DNA of 10,380 nt, taken from assembly GCA_036940085.1 (NCBI GenBank), contig JALLBK010000846.1, positions 1-10,380 of the forward strand, given 5' to 3'. Source of the stretch: Discostella pseudostelligera (taxonomy: Eukaryota > Bacillariophyta > Thalassiosirophyceae > Thalassiosirales > Thalassiosiraceae). Positions 1-8,119 of the stretch are shown here, piece after piece. Position 1 is the first letter of the stretch. Each line of letters starts with the position of its first letter. The notes beneath the pieces were generated by a model. It worked only from the letters and a program-made list of their open reading frames with translations. It was not told the origin of the DNA and made no database searches. Position numbers and translations under genes: made by a program.

Positions 1-87
1 AGCTTCAGTTCGTGCCCCATGCCACCGTCGAGGATTGTTATTCTTCGAGCATTGCTCATGATTGTAGATCGTTATTCTAATCGACAT

Positions 88-112
88 CGACGGTCGACGG
101 CGACGGTCGACG
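88..112. repeat. 12-bp direct repeat rich in GTCGAC
   Basis: The word CGACGGTCGACG occurs at 88-99 and again at 101-112, separated by one base. Each copy contains the palindrome GTCGAC, and the flanks (82-87 and 111-123) continue in CGA/TCG-rich sequence before a short GT run at 123-130. This CpG-dense patch differs from the rest of the window. It could be part of an upstream regulatory region or simple sequence; nothing shows which. Confidence 0.6.
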
Positions 113-198
113 TCGAGCGTCGCGTGTGTGTGGAAGCCAGTTGTGCATCTCAATATCAACACCACACACAAAATCACAAACAAATAATCTCATCGACC

Positions 199-489
199 AT
201 GAGAGCCGCTGGCGCCCCTACAAAGCGGAGGCGCACAGACGAGATCGTCCGTCCGTCACCCATATCATCAATAGACTTTCTCGCAATTTGGGAGAAAAAG
301 AAAGTTCCCTTCGCGATTCTTTTCCTTTTCGGCGATGCACATGACGTGCGCCAAATTTCATGTGCCAAAATCAACTACTCTCCCTCCACCAAAATTCCAC
401 TCAATCAACTCTCGATTCTCGATGATGAAGATGATGATTTTGTCGCGACCATGAAAGTCACTCTGCTAGATTGCGGCGAGTGCAGATAG
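199..489 (+). CDS. Small hypothetical ORF, weakly F-box-like
   Basis: I do not recognise this gene and it may not be real. From the ATG at 199 it would encode 96 residues; the same frame is open back to an ATG at 19, but those extra 60 residues look like random translation. It starts with a basic stretch (KRRR near residues 9-12) that could act as a nuclear signal. A middle segment reads IDFL, then AILFLFGDAHDVRQISC, which loosely resembles the helical core of F-box domains. It ends with an acidic run (LDDEDDDF) and a short tail. An F-box would normally be followed by a substrate-binding domain, and none is present. It lies 70 bp upstream of the long gene on the same strand, so it could equally be 5' untranslated sequence of that gene or a degenerate fragment. 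Confidence 0.22.
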   Translation: MRAAGAPTKRRRTDEIVRPSPISSIDFLAIWEKKKVPFAILFLFGDAHDVRQISCAKINYSPSTKIPLNQLSILDDEDDDFVATMKVTLLDCGECR

Positions 490-559
490 ATACAAATAAT
501 CAACTAATGAGCTAGAGTGGTCGCTGGGAAAGACGGACGAGCGAGGTTAATCATTCATC
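490..559 (+). promoter_or_regulatory. 5' leader of the long gene with minimal uORF
   Basis: This is the sequence just before the ATG at 560. A stop codon in the same frame (TAA, 548-550) makes 560 the first possible start of the reading frame. An upstream ATG at 507-509 is followed one codon later by TAG (513-515), a two-codon upstream ORF that could dampen translation if the transcript starts before it. No TATA box or other clear core promoter element is visible. Confidence 0.35.
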
Positions 560-3500
560 ATGACGTCTAGATTGTCGGACCGAGAGCGAGCAATACGGGC
601 CAAGATGGTGGCCCGTTACCAAAGTAAGAAGCAGCTCGAAGGTGGAATCGGCAATGATAAATGTGATGCCAAAAGTCGCACTGATGGTGGTAATGATGAA
701 GAAGTCGCGAATGCTGAGAATAGAAACACTGCCAATGNTCGACATTAGCCTCAAAGAAAACTGTGCCGTCGATCTCTACCACACTTGCCAATGAATCAAT
801 CTGCGCATCCGCTACCGAAGCTGAAACCGCTCCCGTAAAGACAAAGGAACGAACATCGCTCTCCGACGCCAAGAGAAAGTTGGCAGCGTCGAGAATCGCC
901 ATCGCTGCAACACCTAATACTCCTCGTGGGCAGCAACAGCCCAGTACACCAAAGGGGACCAGCACTACGACCGTCATTTTGTCACCCCGCACCAGCAATT
1001 TCTACACTAGTGGTACGAGGTCATTCTCTACCTCTCCTCGTCCACAACCGATGAAGCAACAGCAACCACAGTCTCAGCCACAGTCGAATGCAATGTCTCT
1101 GAAGGCACAAAGGGAACGCTTCTTGCGTATCAAACAATATCAGTCTCCTGGAATGTCCGACAACAAATTAGTTCCTTCGTCACCATCGTCGTTAATGTCT
1201 GCATCTGTTGCTCAGAGTAAAAAGGAAGAGCAGGTACAGCAGTTGCCATCGATTCAACCTATGCAGACAGTGGAACATACATACAAATTACAACACTTCC
1301 TCGCGGCAAAAGAACGAGTGACACCTACAACATCGTTTACTCAAATTTTATCCACGGCATCAACAGTAACTGACACGACGGCAAAACAACAGATGCGGAT
1401 GCAGATAATTCATCAGCATGATGACAATACCCACATCGACGACGATGGAGGAAACCCAGAAGGAGTAGCAACATCCAAAGTATTGTCAGAGGTGAACTGT
1501 GAAGAAAAACCCCAAGTTCAAAAGTGGATGCAACCACAGCCGAGTCCGAAGCAGGAAGTATCTCCTAACCGCGCTGGCGGACCGTCTCGCATGAATGCCA
1601 CGTATGTGAGTAGTCAATCCTCTGACAGTCAAAGCAACAGCCATGACTTTCATTTCGATGGCGAAAGCAGTGACGACTATGAAGATGAAGACGACCTTCT
1701 TGGTGAAATTGACGCTACGGTCAGTGATCCTTCCCTGCAGCTCGATCAATCCACAGCGAGCACCGTTGGATGTCAAGATTCGGGTGATGATAATATTATT
1801 GATGATGATGATGATGGTGATGGTGACAACGATGACTTCGTGTTGACAATTAACTCCGTTGTCGGGGAGATGAAGGTGTCTTCGGTGTTGGAGAGGAAGT
1901 CCAGTGATGTCGAGAGTGAAGAATGTCACATTGGTAATGTAGCATTTGAAAGCGAATGTTTCAATGATGAAAGGGATGGTATTGCTCCTGTTGCTTCTTC
2001 TACCAACGTTCTTCCTCCCACTGACTTTGATGATTCGGATGATGATGCATTTGCATTCAAGATGTTCGACAACAATGAGTCCATTGTGAAAGCACATCCA
2101 TTTGTAGACGTCGAAGACAGTAGAGTGTTACAGGGGGGCGACGACAAGAATCCAAAAGATTCTGAGGATGCTGATCGGGACGTCGGAAACGATAACGATA
2201 ACGATGTCTTTGAGAATGCTTGGCCCGAGGACAGTTTCTCTCCAACCGCTTGGGGGGCGCCGCAGCCGGAGTCATCGTTTGGTGAATCGTCCGATCAGTG
2301 GAATGCGCACTTTAGTCAATCTAGATCGTCCGAGGCTTCTGGCCGAGATGGGTGGAAGGGCAGTGAGTTAAAAGTTGTCAGTGCGTCTGCTTGCAATGGC
2401 ACACCTGCACATCAGCAAACGGAGGATGAGGTAATTGAAGAGAATGTACCAACCGAGGCAAACACCGACAATTCGCCTCCCGATGAAAGTGACAAGGACG
2501 TTGTCGAGAGCGAAGTATACATGGAGTGGAATGCATCCGACAGCGCCGCTGAACATCATGGCGACATGCAACACACACAGGAAGCTGCCGTTATTGGCAA
2601 TCATGCTGATCAGAGGATGCCAAGTGATTTCCAGAAAATAGATCAATATGAACAGAGCGACCACATCATGGTGGATTGGAAGTCTACTACAAGTAGCGCG
2701 TCATACGTAGGATTTGGAGGTGTGCTGAGTTCCGGAAAGCTTAGCTGCACTGAGTCGAGGGATGATGATGACGAAGAGAATGTTGATCAAGTTTTCCTTT
2801 CGGACGATGACGATAGCGATGGTGATATGATCAGGAGGGCAGGTAGCGAGGAAACAGTTGGGACTGCAACTGAGTTTGACCCGCGTTCTATGTTTGGAGA
2901 GGAGTTGGACGATGAGGACGACTTTGATGCAGCGCCGAATGATACGTTTACCGTGGTAAATGAAACGACGCATACTGCAGCCTCCAAATTAGTATCGAAC
3001 ACGACTATCACTCCGACGGCTGACTCGCCCACTGGAACGGAATCTCTCGGGTCATGGTGGCAGAGCCGACATGCCTTGACCCAGAACAGCGATATCAATT
3101 CTGCTGTGCAGGAGGCTCTTATGAAGCGTGTAGATTTTGATAGATCTCAATCTGATGACAATCACAAAGAATCGCTCCGAGAAGCATTTGCGTTGCAAGC
3201 TGTCGATGAGACAACGCGAATAGATGATGAAGATAGCATTTTCAGTGGCCTTGAAGACCCGATGGCAATCAAGGCTCACGGTGTCCCGACTGCACTGCTG
3301 CCCCTCAATGCGGCCAACAACGTGACCACTGCTTTTGCCAGAAGTACCCAAATCGACGAGGATGTGTTCTCGGGAGTTTCTGTAACGAGCCGACAGGAGC
3401 TCAGCACAAGCCAGTTCCCTCGACTAAAGGAGGCAAACGCGATGAAATCCTTATTAGATGGTACGTCAACAACTGCCGATAGCCCCTCATTCCAGCATCC

Positions 3501-5518
3501 GCCTCTGCATCAATGCGTCAGTGCGGAACAGCATGCGGACGGAGGCAACGACGCACATGGTATGACAGTAACAGATGGAATTTCGAAACCATCGAATGAT
3601 CCATTCTCGTCTAACGAGGGATACGGCGTGATTAATTTCCAAAAGATCTATCATTCTCCGACCAATGCCTCGGTGACATCCGACATCACATCGTCTGTTA
3701 TTTTTGGTAGTGGCGACTTTAGGAAACCGTCATTCATGAAACCACTTGATATACTTGAGACGACGATTGAAACCTTTGACCAAGAACTACTGGCAGATAG
3801 GTCGGTTCATGATCAGCCAACCGCAACGCTTGAAAAAATTGAATTCGCTGAAAATCCACATGAAGTCTTCTTCGTTGAAATAACGAATCCCATCAGAGGC
3901 AAGGACCAAATGACTCCACTGCCTGGGAACGACTTTTCAAAACTGACTAGCAGAGGAAGTTTATTTGTCGACTCGTCCCCAAGTGCTAGCACAACCCGTC
4001 CAAATGGCGCACTCTCCCATCTCAAGGCTCAACTTCTTTCAAAGGCGGTTGGGCAACGAGACGACGAGATCACGGCTACTGCTGACGGACCCCAGAATAA
4101 GTGTCCAGATGGGAAGACAATGTCTGAAGCTGTGAACAAGGCGAAGTTGGCCTTTCTATCTCGGTTATCATGTGGCGCGTTTGCTGCGTCGTCTTATGCA
4201 TTTTGTGCATCAGGTAACTGTAAGAAATGAACCTCACTGTGTTCAATATCACTTCAGCCACCACCATTTCTCACAGTCGTTGCCTCTCTGCTGCTTTTCT
4301 TATCCAGATTCAGAAAGAATTACCTCACCAAAGGAACAAGAAGTAGAGCGGAATATCGACTTCAAGATGTTGGATCAACTAGACGCACAACTTGTAGTAC
4401 GAAGTAACAGTGAATCTTGCGGTAGCGGATCGGTATGCTCGAAAGACAGGAAACTAATCCAAGTTGAATCTGAAGTGCAAAGTAGTGAATCAACAGGTAC
4501 TGGAACGGCCTTATCAAAAGATGCTGATGATCAATTCAATTCTAAGTCGTACAGCAATTCTGTCGATGAATCTGAGACAACCGACAAAGGAAGCAATGAT
4601 GGAAGCTCGGACTCATCTGATGATAATTGCATTCAAGCTGTTAGCCAAGTCTCTTCAGATGATGGTGCAAGTCTGCCTTCCAGGTATACCGAAAGCAGAG
4701 ACGACACCGACAGCAGAACTGAGACTGGCCAAAACTCTGTGAACTCTGTGGCAAGATCCAATGCATACCATAACTTGCTCCTCTATGCTTATACAGCACT
4801 TTCCGTTCCGCCACCTTCCGAAGTCGTTGAAAAGGGTGGAGACTTCGAGAATGACCACATCATGTATCCTCCTGTGTTATCAACGCCTGGTACATTAGGA
4901 CGATTTGAGGAGATGAGTAAAATCCTGGAACGATTAAGTAATGAAGGGATAGAGGTCCTGAAACTTAACCGAGAGAAAAATTGGCAACCACGCTTCCTGA
5001 CGATTACCAAGGAAGTCATGTGGTTTCGAAAGACTAATGACGTACGATTTCGAGGTATTGACTCGTGTCCAAGGGGATTGTTATGGGTAAAGAGGTTTGA
5101 CCAAGACAAAGAGCACAGCATCTCTTCCATCAATAAGAATGGACAAGGTGGAGTTCTATTTTCGGCTATTCAGTATATTTCGCTGATGAAAGATAAACAT
5201 TCTTTGAGCAGGAAGCAAAAGAAGGGAAAATTTAAGGACAGTGTCACCTTGGTTTTGCATGCATGCTCAAATGAATCAAAGCGGGAAATTATGTTCCGTT
5301 GCATGAATAAAGACGATGCATTTGCATTGTCTTCAGCATTCCAAGCTATTCTTGATCGTCTAGACAATGATAATCTTAACCAAAAGAGCAGGATTGGGCA
5401 GCTGAAAGTTGATGTTAAGACAATGGAATCGATGGGGCGGCATCCAAATCCCAGAACTCCGCTGGCTTTATCGAAAGCATTTTCTCCTAAGATCAATGTG
5501 GATAGATGGGAGTTATAA
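560..5518 (+). CDS. Long acidic, disordered protein with C-terminal PH-like domain
   Basis: This gene is assembled here from three reading-frame blocks: 560 to about 738, 739-4213, and 4308-5518 after an intron. The largest model is about 1,621 residues; the 5' intron alternatives give about 1,579 or 1,601. Residues 1-60 are basic (RERAIRAKMVARY). Residues about 60-1,400 are low complexity and probably disordered, with Gln/Ser/Pro stretches early on and repeated Asp/Glu clusters, for example around residue 410. Many Ser/Thr-Pro sites suggest control by proline-directed kinases. A DPF triplet (about 1014-1016) and WNAHF (about 581-585) recall the short motifs of endocytic adaptors, but this is only suggestive. 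Residues about 1432-1570 resemble a PH domain, so binding to membrane lipids is inferred. An in-frame stop at 548 supports the ATG at 560; the GTG at 763 is not a plausible start in a eukaryote. I do not recognise the family as a whole. Confidence 0.85.
624..748 (+). other. Candidate 5' intron (alternative to a base error at 738)
   Basis: The frame starting at 560 ends at a TAG at 746-748, while the long downstream frame is open from 739. Removing 624-748 (donor GTAAGA, acceptor ATTAG, 125 nt) restores the downstream frame exactly. So does a shorter intron at 690-748 (donor GTAATG, 59 nt, same acceptor). The 624 donor matches the eukaryotic consensus well, but the acceptor lacks a pyrimidine tract, unlike the intron at 4214. 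The skipped segment is acidic and could just as well be coding, in which case a missing base beside the ambiguous base explains the break. Confidence 0.4.
738..738. other. Ambiguous base at a frame break
   Basis: The only undetermined base in the window lies exactly where the long gene changes frame. Upstream codons run in the frame of 560 up to AAT at 734-736, and downstream codons run in the frame of 739. One additional base at this point would join them with no stop. An unresolved or dropped base in the assembly is therefore a simple explanation, competing with the intron at 624-748. Confidence 0.9.
4214..4307 (+). other. Spliceosomal intron, 94 nt, phase 1
   Basis: The donor is CAG|GTAACT and the acceptor is TTATCCAG|AT, preceded by a pyrimidine-rich tract (4281-4305). 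The upstream exon stops at the first base of a codon (4213), and splicing joins it to 4308-4309 to make GAT (Asp), continuing in the frame that runs open to 5518. Unspliced, the upstream frame ends at TGA, 4228-4230. Two earlier AG acceptors (4256-4257 and 4275-4276) were tested by reading. Both lead into frames that stop soon after, so 4307 is the only acceptor nearby that keeps the gene open. Confidence 0.9.
4946..5362 (+). other. PH-like domain within the long protein
   Basis: This covers residues about 1432-1570 of the largest model. The opening GIEVLKLNREKNWQPRFLTI fits the first two strands of a PH domain: Gly, hydrophobics, a basic loop, then a W-x-PRF-type strand. GGVLFSAIQYISLM resembles the inner strand of phospholipase-C-type PH domains. 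A Lys/Arg-rich loop follows (SRKQKKGKFKD), and the region ends in a predicted helix (DDAFALSSAFQAIL) like the capping helix of PH folds. The tryptophan usually seen in that helix is replaced by leucine. At about 139 residues it is a little long for the family, consistent with extended loops. Lipid binding is inferred from the basic loops and untested. Confidence 0.6.
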
Positions 5519-5718
5519 TTCAAGTATTATGAGATAATGGTGATATAGATGCTGTCGTGTTGGATTCGTCCATGTCTAATTTTTATTTAAATCATAAGAG
5601 TGATTTGTGAATTAAAATTAGTTCATTCACACTGATCTGAACGAAACGCTGATCGGGCTGAGGCTGACGGCGCAACCTGAGAAGAGTGAGAAGATGATGC
5701 AATCATGTTGCATGAGAA
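5519..5718 (+). other. 3' flank of the long gene with an ATGCAA hairpin
   Basis: AT-rich sequence after the stop (5575-5630) is the likely 3' untranslated region. No canonical poly(A) signal lies close; the first AATAAA is at 5779-5784, about 260 bases beyond the stop. At 5697-5713 ATGCAA and TTGCAT form a perfect six-base inverted repeat with a five-base loop. It marks the edge of the repeat zone and contains the ATGCAA word that recurs further on. Its stem is short and its role is unknown. Confidence 0.4.
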
Positions 5719-6308
5719 GAATCTAATTAGTGGTATGCAATGCAACATGATGATGAGAGATGCTTCTATGGCAAACACAATAAAAAGCAAGAAGAACAAG
5801 AGAAAGGGTGGTAGCAGCAGTCAGAGTTCTAGTAGTTCTAGACAAGTGCAAGAGTACAATAATATGTAGTCTAGTAAGATTTGAGATGGAAGAGCTATTT
5901 GTGACGAAATGTAGGAGTATTAGCCATGCTTGAAGAAGCTGACAAGGAGTTATGAGAAGTGCAAGTTGAGCTATGACTAGTAGTACTAATGAGGAGAGTT
6001 GATTCTGATGCAAGCTGAATAGAAGTAAGGATGCAGGTGTAACATGAGGAGGAGAAGGTTGCCAGCTGATGTGAAATGCGAATGAGGGGTGCTGAGCAAG
6101 AAGAAGGCACTAATATTCTAGATGGTGATAGTACCATAGGAGATGGAGTGATAAAGAACATGCAGCAAGGTGCTGAGGTACTAGTACCCATGTGATGCAA
6201 TATGCAAAATCCAGAAGGAGAGTGCATTTGGTGCAGTAACAAGCTGAGGAAAGAGGAATAGAACAATTCATTGAGTGGAGATGAGTGCAGTTGCAAGCAG
6301 ATGAAGCT

Positions 6309-6553
6309 GCTGAGTGAGCTGTGGTGCTGAGAATAATGCAAGCCGAGGAGGAGGCTGAACACAACAAGAAGCCAAATAGGAGGAGGGTTGATGTGTTGAT
6401 CATGAAGGATGAGGAGCTTCTACTGATCCACCTACTGGATAGTTTACTAACTCCCTAATTTTGTTAGAAGGAAGATGATTGGTTTGCATAGTGATGGTGA
6501 GTGAGATTGAAGATAAGGAAGGAGTGCTGGTGTTGCAGCAAGAATTGAAAGCA
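6309..6553 (+). repeat. Dispersed module, copy A
   Basis: This is the most complete of three related copies. It shares exact blocks with copy B: 19 bp (6353-6371 with 7057-7075), 13 bp (6424-6436 with 7108-7120) and 17 bp (6491-6507 with 7168-7184). It shares other exact blocks with copy C: 22 bp (6322-6343 with 8008-8029), 17 bp (6378-6394 with 8082-8098) and 14 bp (6397-6410 with 8100-8113). The order is the same in all copies. No open frame, terminal inverted repeat or target duplication was seen, so it reads as an ancient duplication or a degenerate non-autonomous element. Confidence 0.65.
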
Positions 6554-6574
6554 ATGAGGGGGTGAGATGGCAAA

Positions 6575-6655
6575 GGAGGAGGAGGAGGAGGAGGAGGAGG
6601 AGGATGAGGAGGAGGAGGAGGAGGAGGAGGAGGAGGAGGAGGAGGAGGAGGAGGA
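6575..6655 (+). repeat. (GGA)n polypurine microsatellite
   Basis: About 27 GGA units run almost without interruption; one T breaks the tract at 6605. The top strand is otherwise purely purine for about 80 bases, which gives it potential for intramolecular triplex (H-DNA) formation. Because the unit is three bases long, frames through it stay open and give poly-Pro or poly-Ser on the minus strand; these are not treated as genes. Confidence 0.95.
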
Positions 6656-6717
6656 ATGAGGAGAAACAACAAGCAGGAGTGATGATTGATGATGCACCAG
6701 GACAAACTTGGTGGGGT

Positions 6718-6958
6718 CAAGGTTGGTGGTGTCAAGGTTGATGTCGGTGTTGGTGTCGTCTGCTGTGTCTGCTGTGTCTGTTGGTGTTCTTGGTGTTGGT
6801 GTTGGTGTTCTTGGTCGTGTTCTTGGTGTTGGTGTTCTTGGTGGTGTTCTTGGTGTCCTTCTTGGTGTTGGTGTTGTTGGTGTTCTCGGTGTTCTTGGTG
6901 TTGTTGTTGGTGTTCTTGGTGTTGGTGTCGGTGTTAGTTTTCTTGGTGGTGTTGGTGT
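6718..6958 (+). repeat. Degenerate TTGGTG / CTTGGTGTT tandem array
   Basis: About 240 bp consist of GGT, GTT and CTT triplets in varying order, with a TGCTGTGTC variant at the left end (6760-6780). Length changes between units are multiples of three, so several frames stay open on both strands. They give Gly-Val-Leu, Trp-Cys-Ser or Asn-Thr-Lys repeats depending on frame. Nothing singles out one frame as coding, so it is called a microsatellite. It lies between copies A and B of the dispersed module. Confidence 0.85.
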
Positions 6959-6970
6959 TACAAGAAGAAG

Positions 6971-7236
6971 TGCTGAGCAAGCTGTGGTGCATGGTGTGAG
7001 ATGGTGTGGTGCTGAGAATAACAATGCCACTAGTACTATCTGAGGAAGGATGGGCTGGCTGAACACAACAAGAAGAATCCAAGTGAGAAAAGTTACAAGC
7101 TTCTGAGTGATCCACCTACTAGCTCACTAATTTTGAGTAGAAGAAGGAAACGATGATCTGTTTGCAGGTGATGGTGAGTGAGATGGAGATGGAAGGTGAA
7201 GGAAGAAGGAGTGCTGGTGGTTCAAAAGAATTGAAT
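6971..7236 (+). repeat. Dispersed module, copy B
   Basis: Its block order follows copy A with offsets of 677-704 bases, shrinking along the module, so small insertions and deletions separate the copies. It carries an extra segment (about 6989-7050) containing ACTAGTACTA that copy A lacks at this place. The right end shares GGAGTGCTGGTG with copy A. The copies lie in the same orientation, with the GGA and TTGGTG tracts between them. Confidence 0.6.
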
Positions 7237-7414
7237 GGGGGGCAGAGTTAAGAGGCCAAGTAGCAGATGAGGCCAGGAGGAAGAATGAGGAGCATGGAGT
7301 GAAGATGAGGACCACAAGTTGTGATGCAATGCAACTGTGGACACCAAGACCCACCAGGATCAGCTGACCAATCAGTACTAGTACATCATGCCCATGATCA
7401 CCATGCTGTTTCAA

Positions 7415-7502
7415 TTTGGGTTTGGGTTCATGTTCAGATTTGGCTTCAGCTTTGGGTTATAGGTACATTGTTGGGTTTAGGTTTGAGGTTTGGGTTTGGG
7501 TT
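7415..7502 (+). repeat. Telomere-like TTTGGG / TTTAGG stretch
   Basis: G-rich sequence built from TTTGGG, TTTAGG and TTTGAGG words, densest at 7471-7502. It resembles degenerate TTTAGGG-type or TTAGGG-type telomeric repeats but contains no run of perfect telomere units. Telomere remnants can be left inside chromosomes by end fusion or break repair; simple slippage is the other explanation. Confidence 0.6.
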
Positions 7503-7503
7503 C

Positions 7504-7716
7504 ATTGTTATAACAACTATTTAAGACATATGAAACTAGAATTACAGACATTATGGTTGAATACTGCTGAAAGAAAAATTTGATAAAGAGACATAAGAAC
7601 CAGTCCGTTTGAAGGGACATACAAGATCATAACTAAAACTTATGTATGTAGATACTACGATTAAGTAGATGACACAACTATGGATGTCCCATATGAACCA
7701 TGGGAGAACCTCTGAT
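7504..7716. other. AT-richer, apparently single-copy island
   Basis: This stretch between two G-rich repeats lacks the purine and triplet words that dominate its surroundings. I saw no open frame of useful length and no similarity to a known element in either strand. It may be the remnant of unique DNA or of an inserted element. Confidence 0.4.
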
Positions 7717-7775
7717 GGGAATGGGAATGGGAATGGGAATGGGAATGGGAATGGATTTGGGTTGGGGTTAGGTTT
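7717..7775 (+). repeat. GGGAAT hexamer array with G-quadruplex potential
   Basis: Six perfect GGGAAT units (7717-7752) are followed by GGATTTGGGTTGGGGTTAGG (7753-7772). The perfect part has six GGG runs separated by three-base loops, a classic quadruplex-forming pattern on the top strand. The tail contains GGGGTTAGG, close to a telomeric unit. Together with the stretch at 7415-7502 it is the second telomere-like patch within 400 bp. Confidence 0.9.
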
Positions 7776-7989
7776 TGCACTGAAGAACTGACCATTCAGT
7801 CAAATTTTGCAGGAGAATACTTGGACAAACAAGGTTGAATTTGTGTTAACTTTTGAGTGTTGTGCAAGAAGAACGAGCAGTGGAATCATGTTGCAACTAG
7901 TAGTACTAAGTGTGAGGTGTGAGGAGAAAACAATAATAAATAACAAGAGGAATGCACCGGAGCAGTGCTGAGTGCTGTTGCAAGAAGGA

Positions 7990-8113
7990 GTGGTGCTGAG
8001 CAAGCTCTGGTGCTGAGAATAATGCAAGCTGGTGAGGAGGAGAAGGAGGTGCACAAGAGCAAGAAGCCATGCACCATAGACTAGGAGGAGGGTTGATGCT
8101 GATCATGAAGGAT
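7990..8113 (+). repeat. Dispersed module, copy C
   Basis: This shorter copy matches the left half of copy A (offsets 1,686-1,704). It lacks the block found around 6424-6507 in copy A and instead runs directly into the 35-bp tandem array at 8120. To its left, GAGTGCTGTTGCAAG (7970-7984) resembles GAGTGCAGTTGCAAG at 6284-6298 before copy A, so the shared region probably extends further upstream. Confidence 0.65.
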
Positions 8114-8119
8114 CACCAT

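Noticed and set aside
415..440. Similarity between the acidic end of the small ORF (LDDEDDDF) and acidic clusters of the long protein
   Set aside because: Both are GAT/GAC-rich simple sequence, and the resemblance does not extend beyond the acidic run.
1486..2097. 203-codon minus-strand frame
   Set aside because: It is opposite the Asp/Ser-rich coding region. GAT/GAC codons read as ATC/GTC on the other strand, giving an Ile/Val-rich shadow.
763..4230. Stand-alone gene starting at GTG 763 and ending at 4230
   Set aside because: The GTG start is unlikely in a eukaryote. The frame is open back to 739 and connects with the ATG at 560, and the stop at 4228-4230 lies inside a well-supported intron.
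4172..5518. Separate overlapping gene beginning at ATG 4172
   Set aside because: Its first 46 codons overlap the end of the upstream exon and the intron. Splicing 4214-4307 joins both frames without a stop.
5895..6403. Two minus-strand frames with a signal-peptide-like look (Leu/Ser-rich)
   Set aside because: They come from the complement of a purine-rich repeat. Similar peptides in copy C arise from DNA repetition, and no domain or consistent frame is conserved.
6686..6937. Cys/Trp-rich small protein (83 codons) resembling a metal-binding peptide
   Set aside because: The Cys-Trp pattern is simply TGT/TGG from the TTGGTG repeat in one of several open frames. Nothing outside the repeat supports translation.
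6400..7066. Minus-strand poly-Pro and poly-Ser frames
   Set aside because: They are translations of the GGA and TTGGTG microsatellites, and neighbouring frames are equally open.
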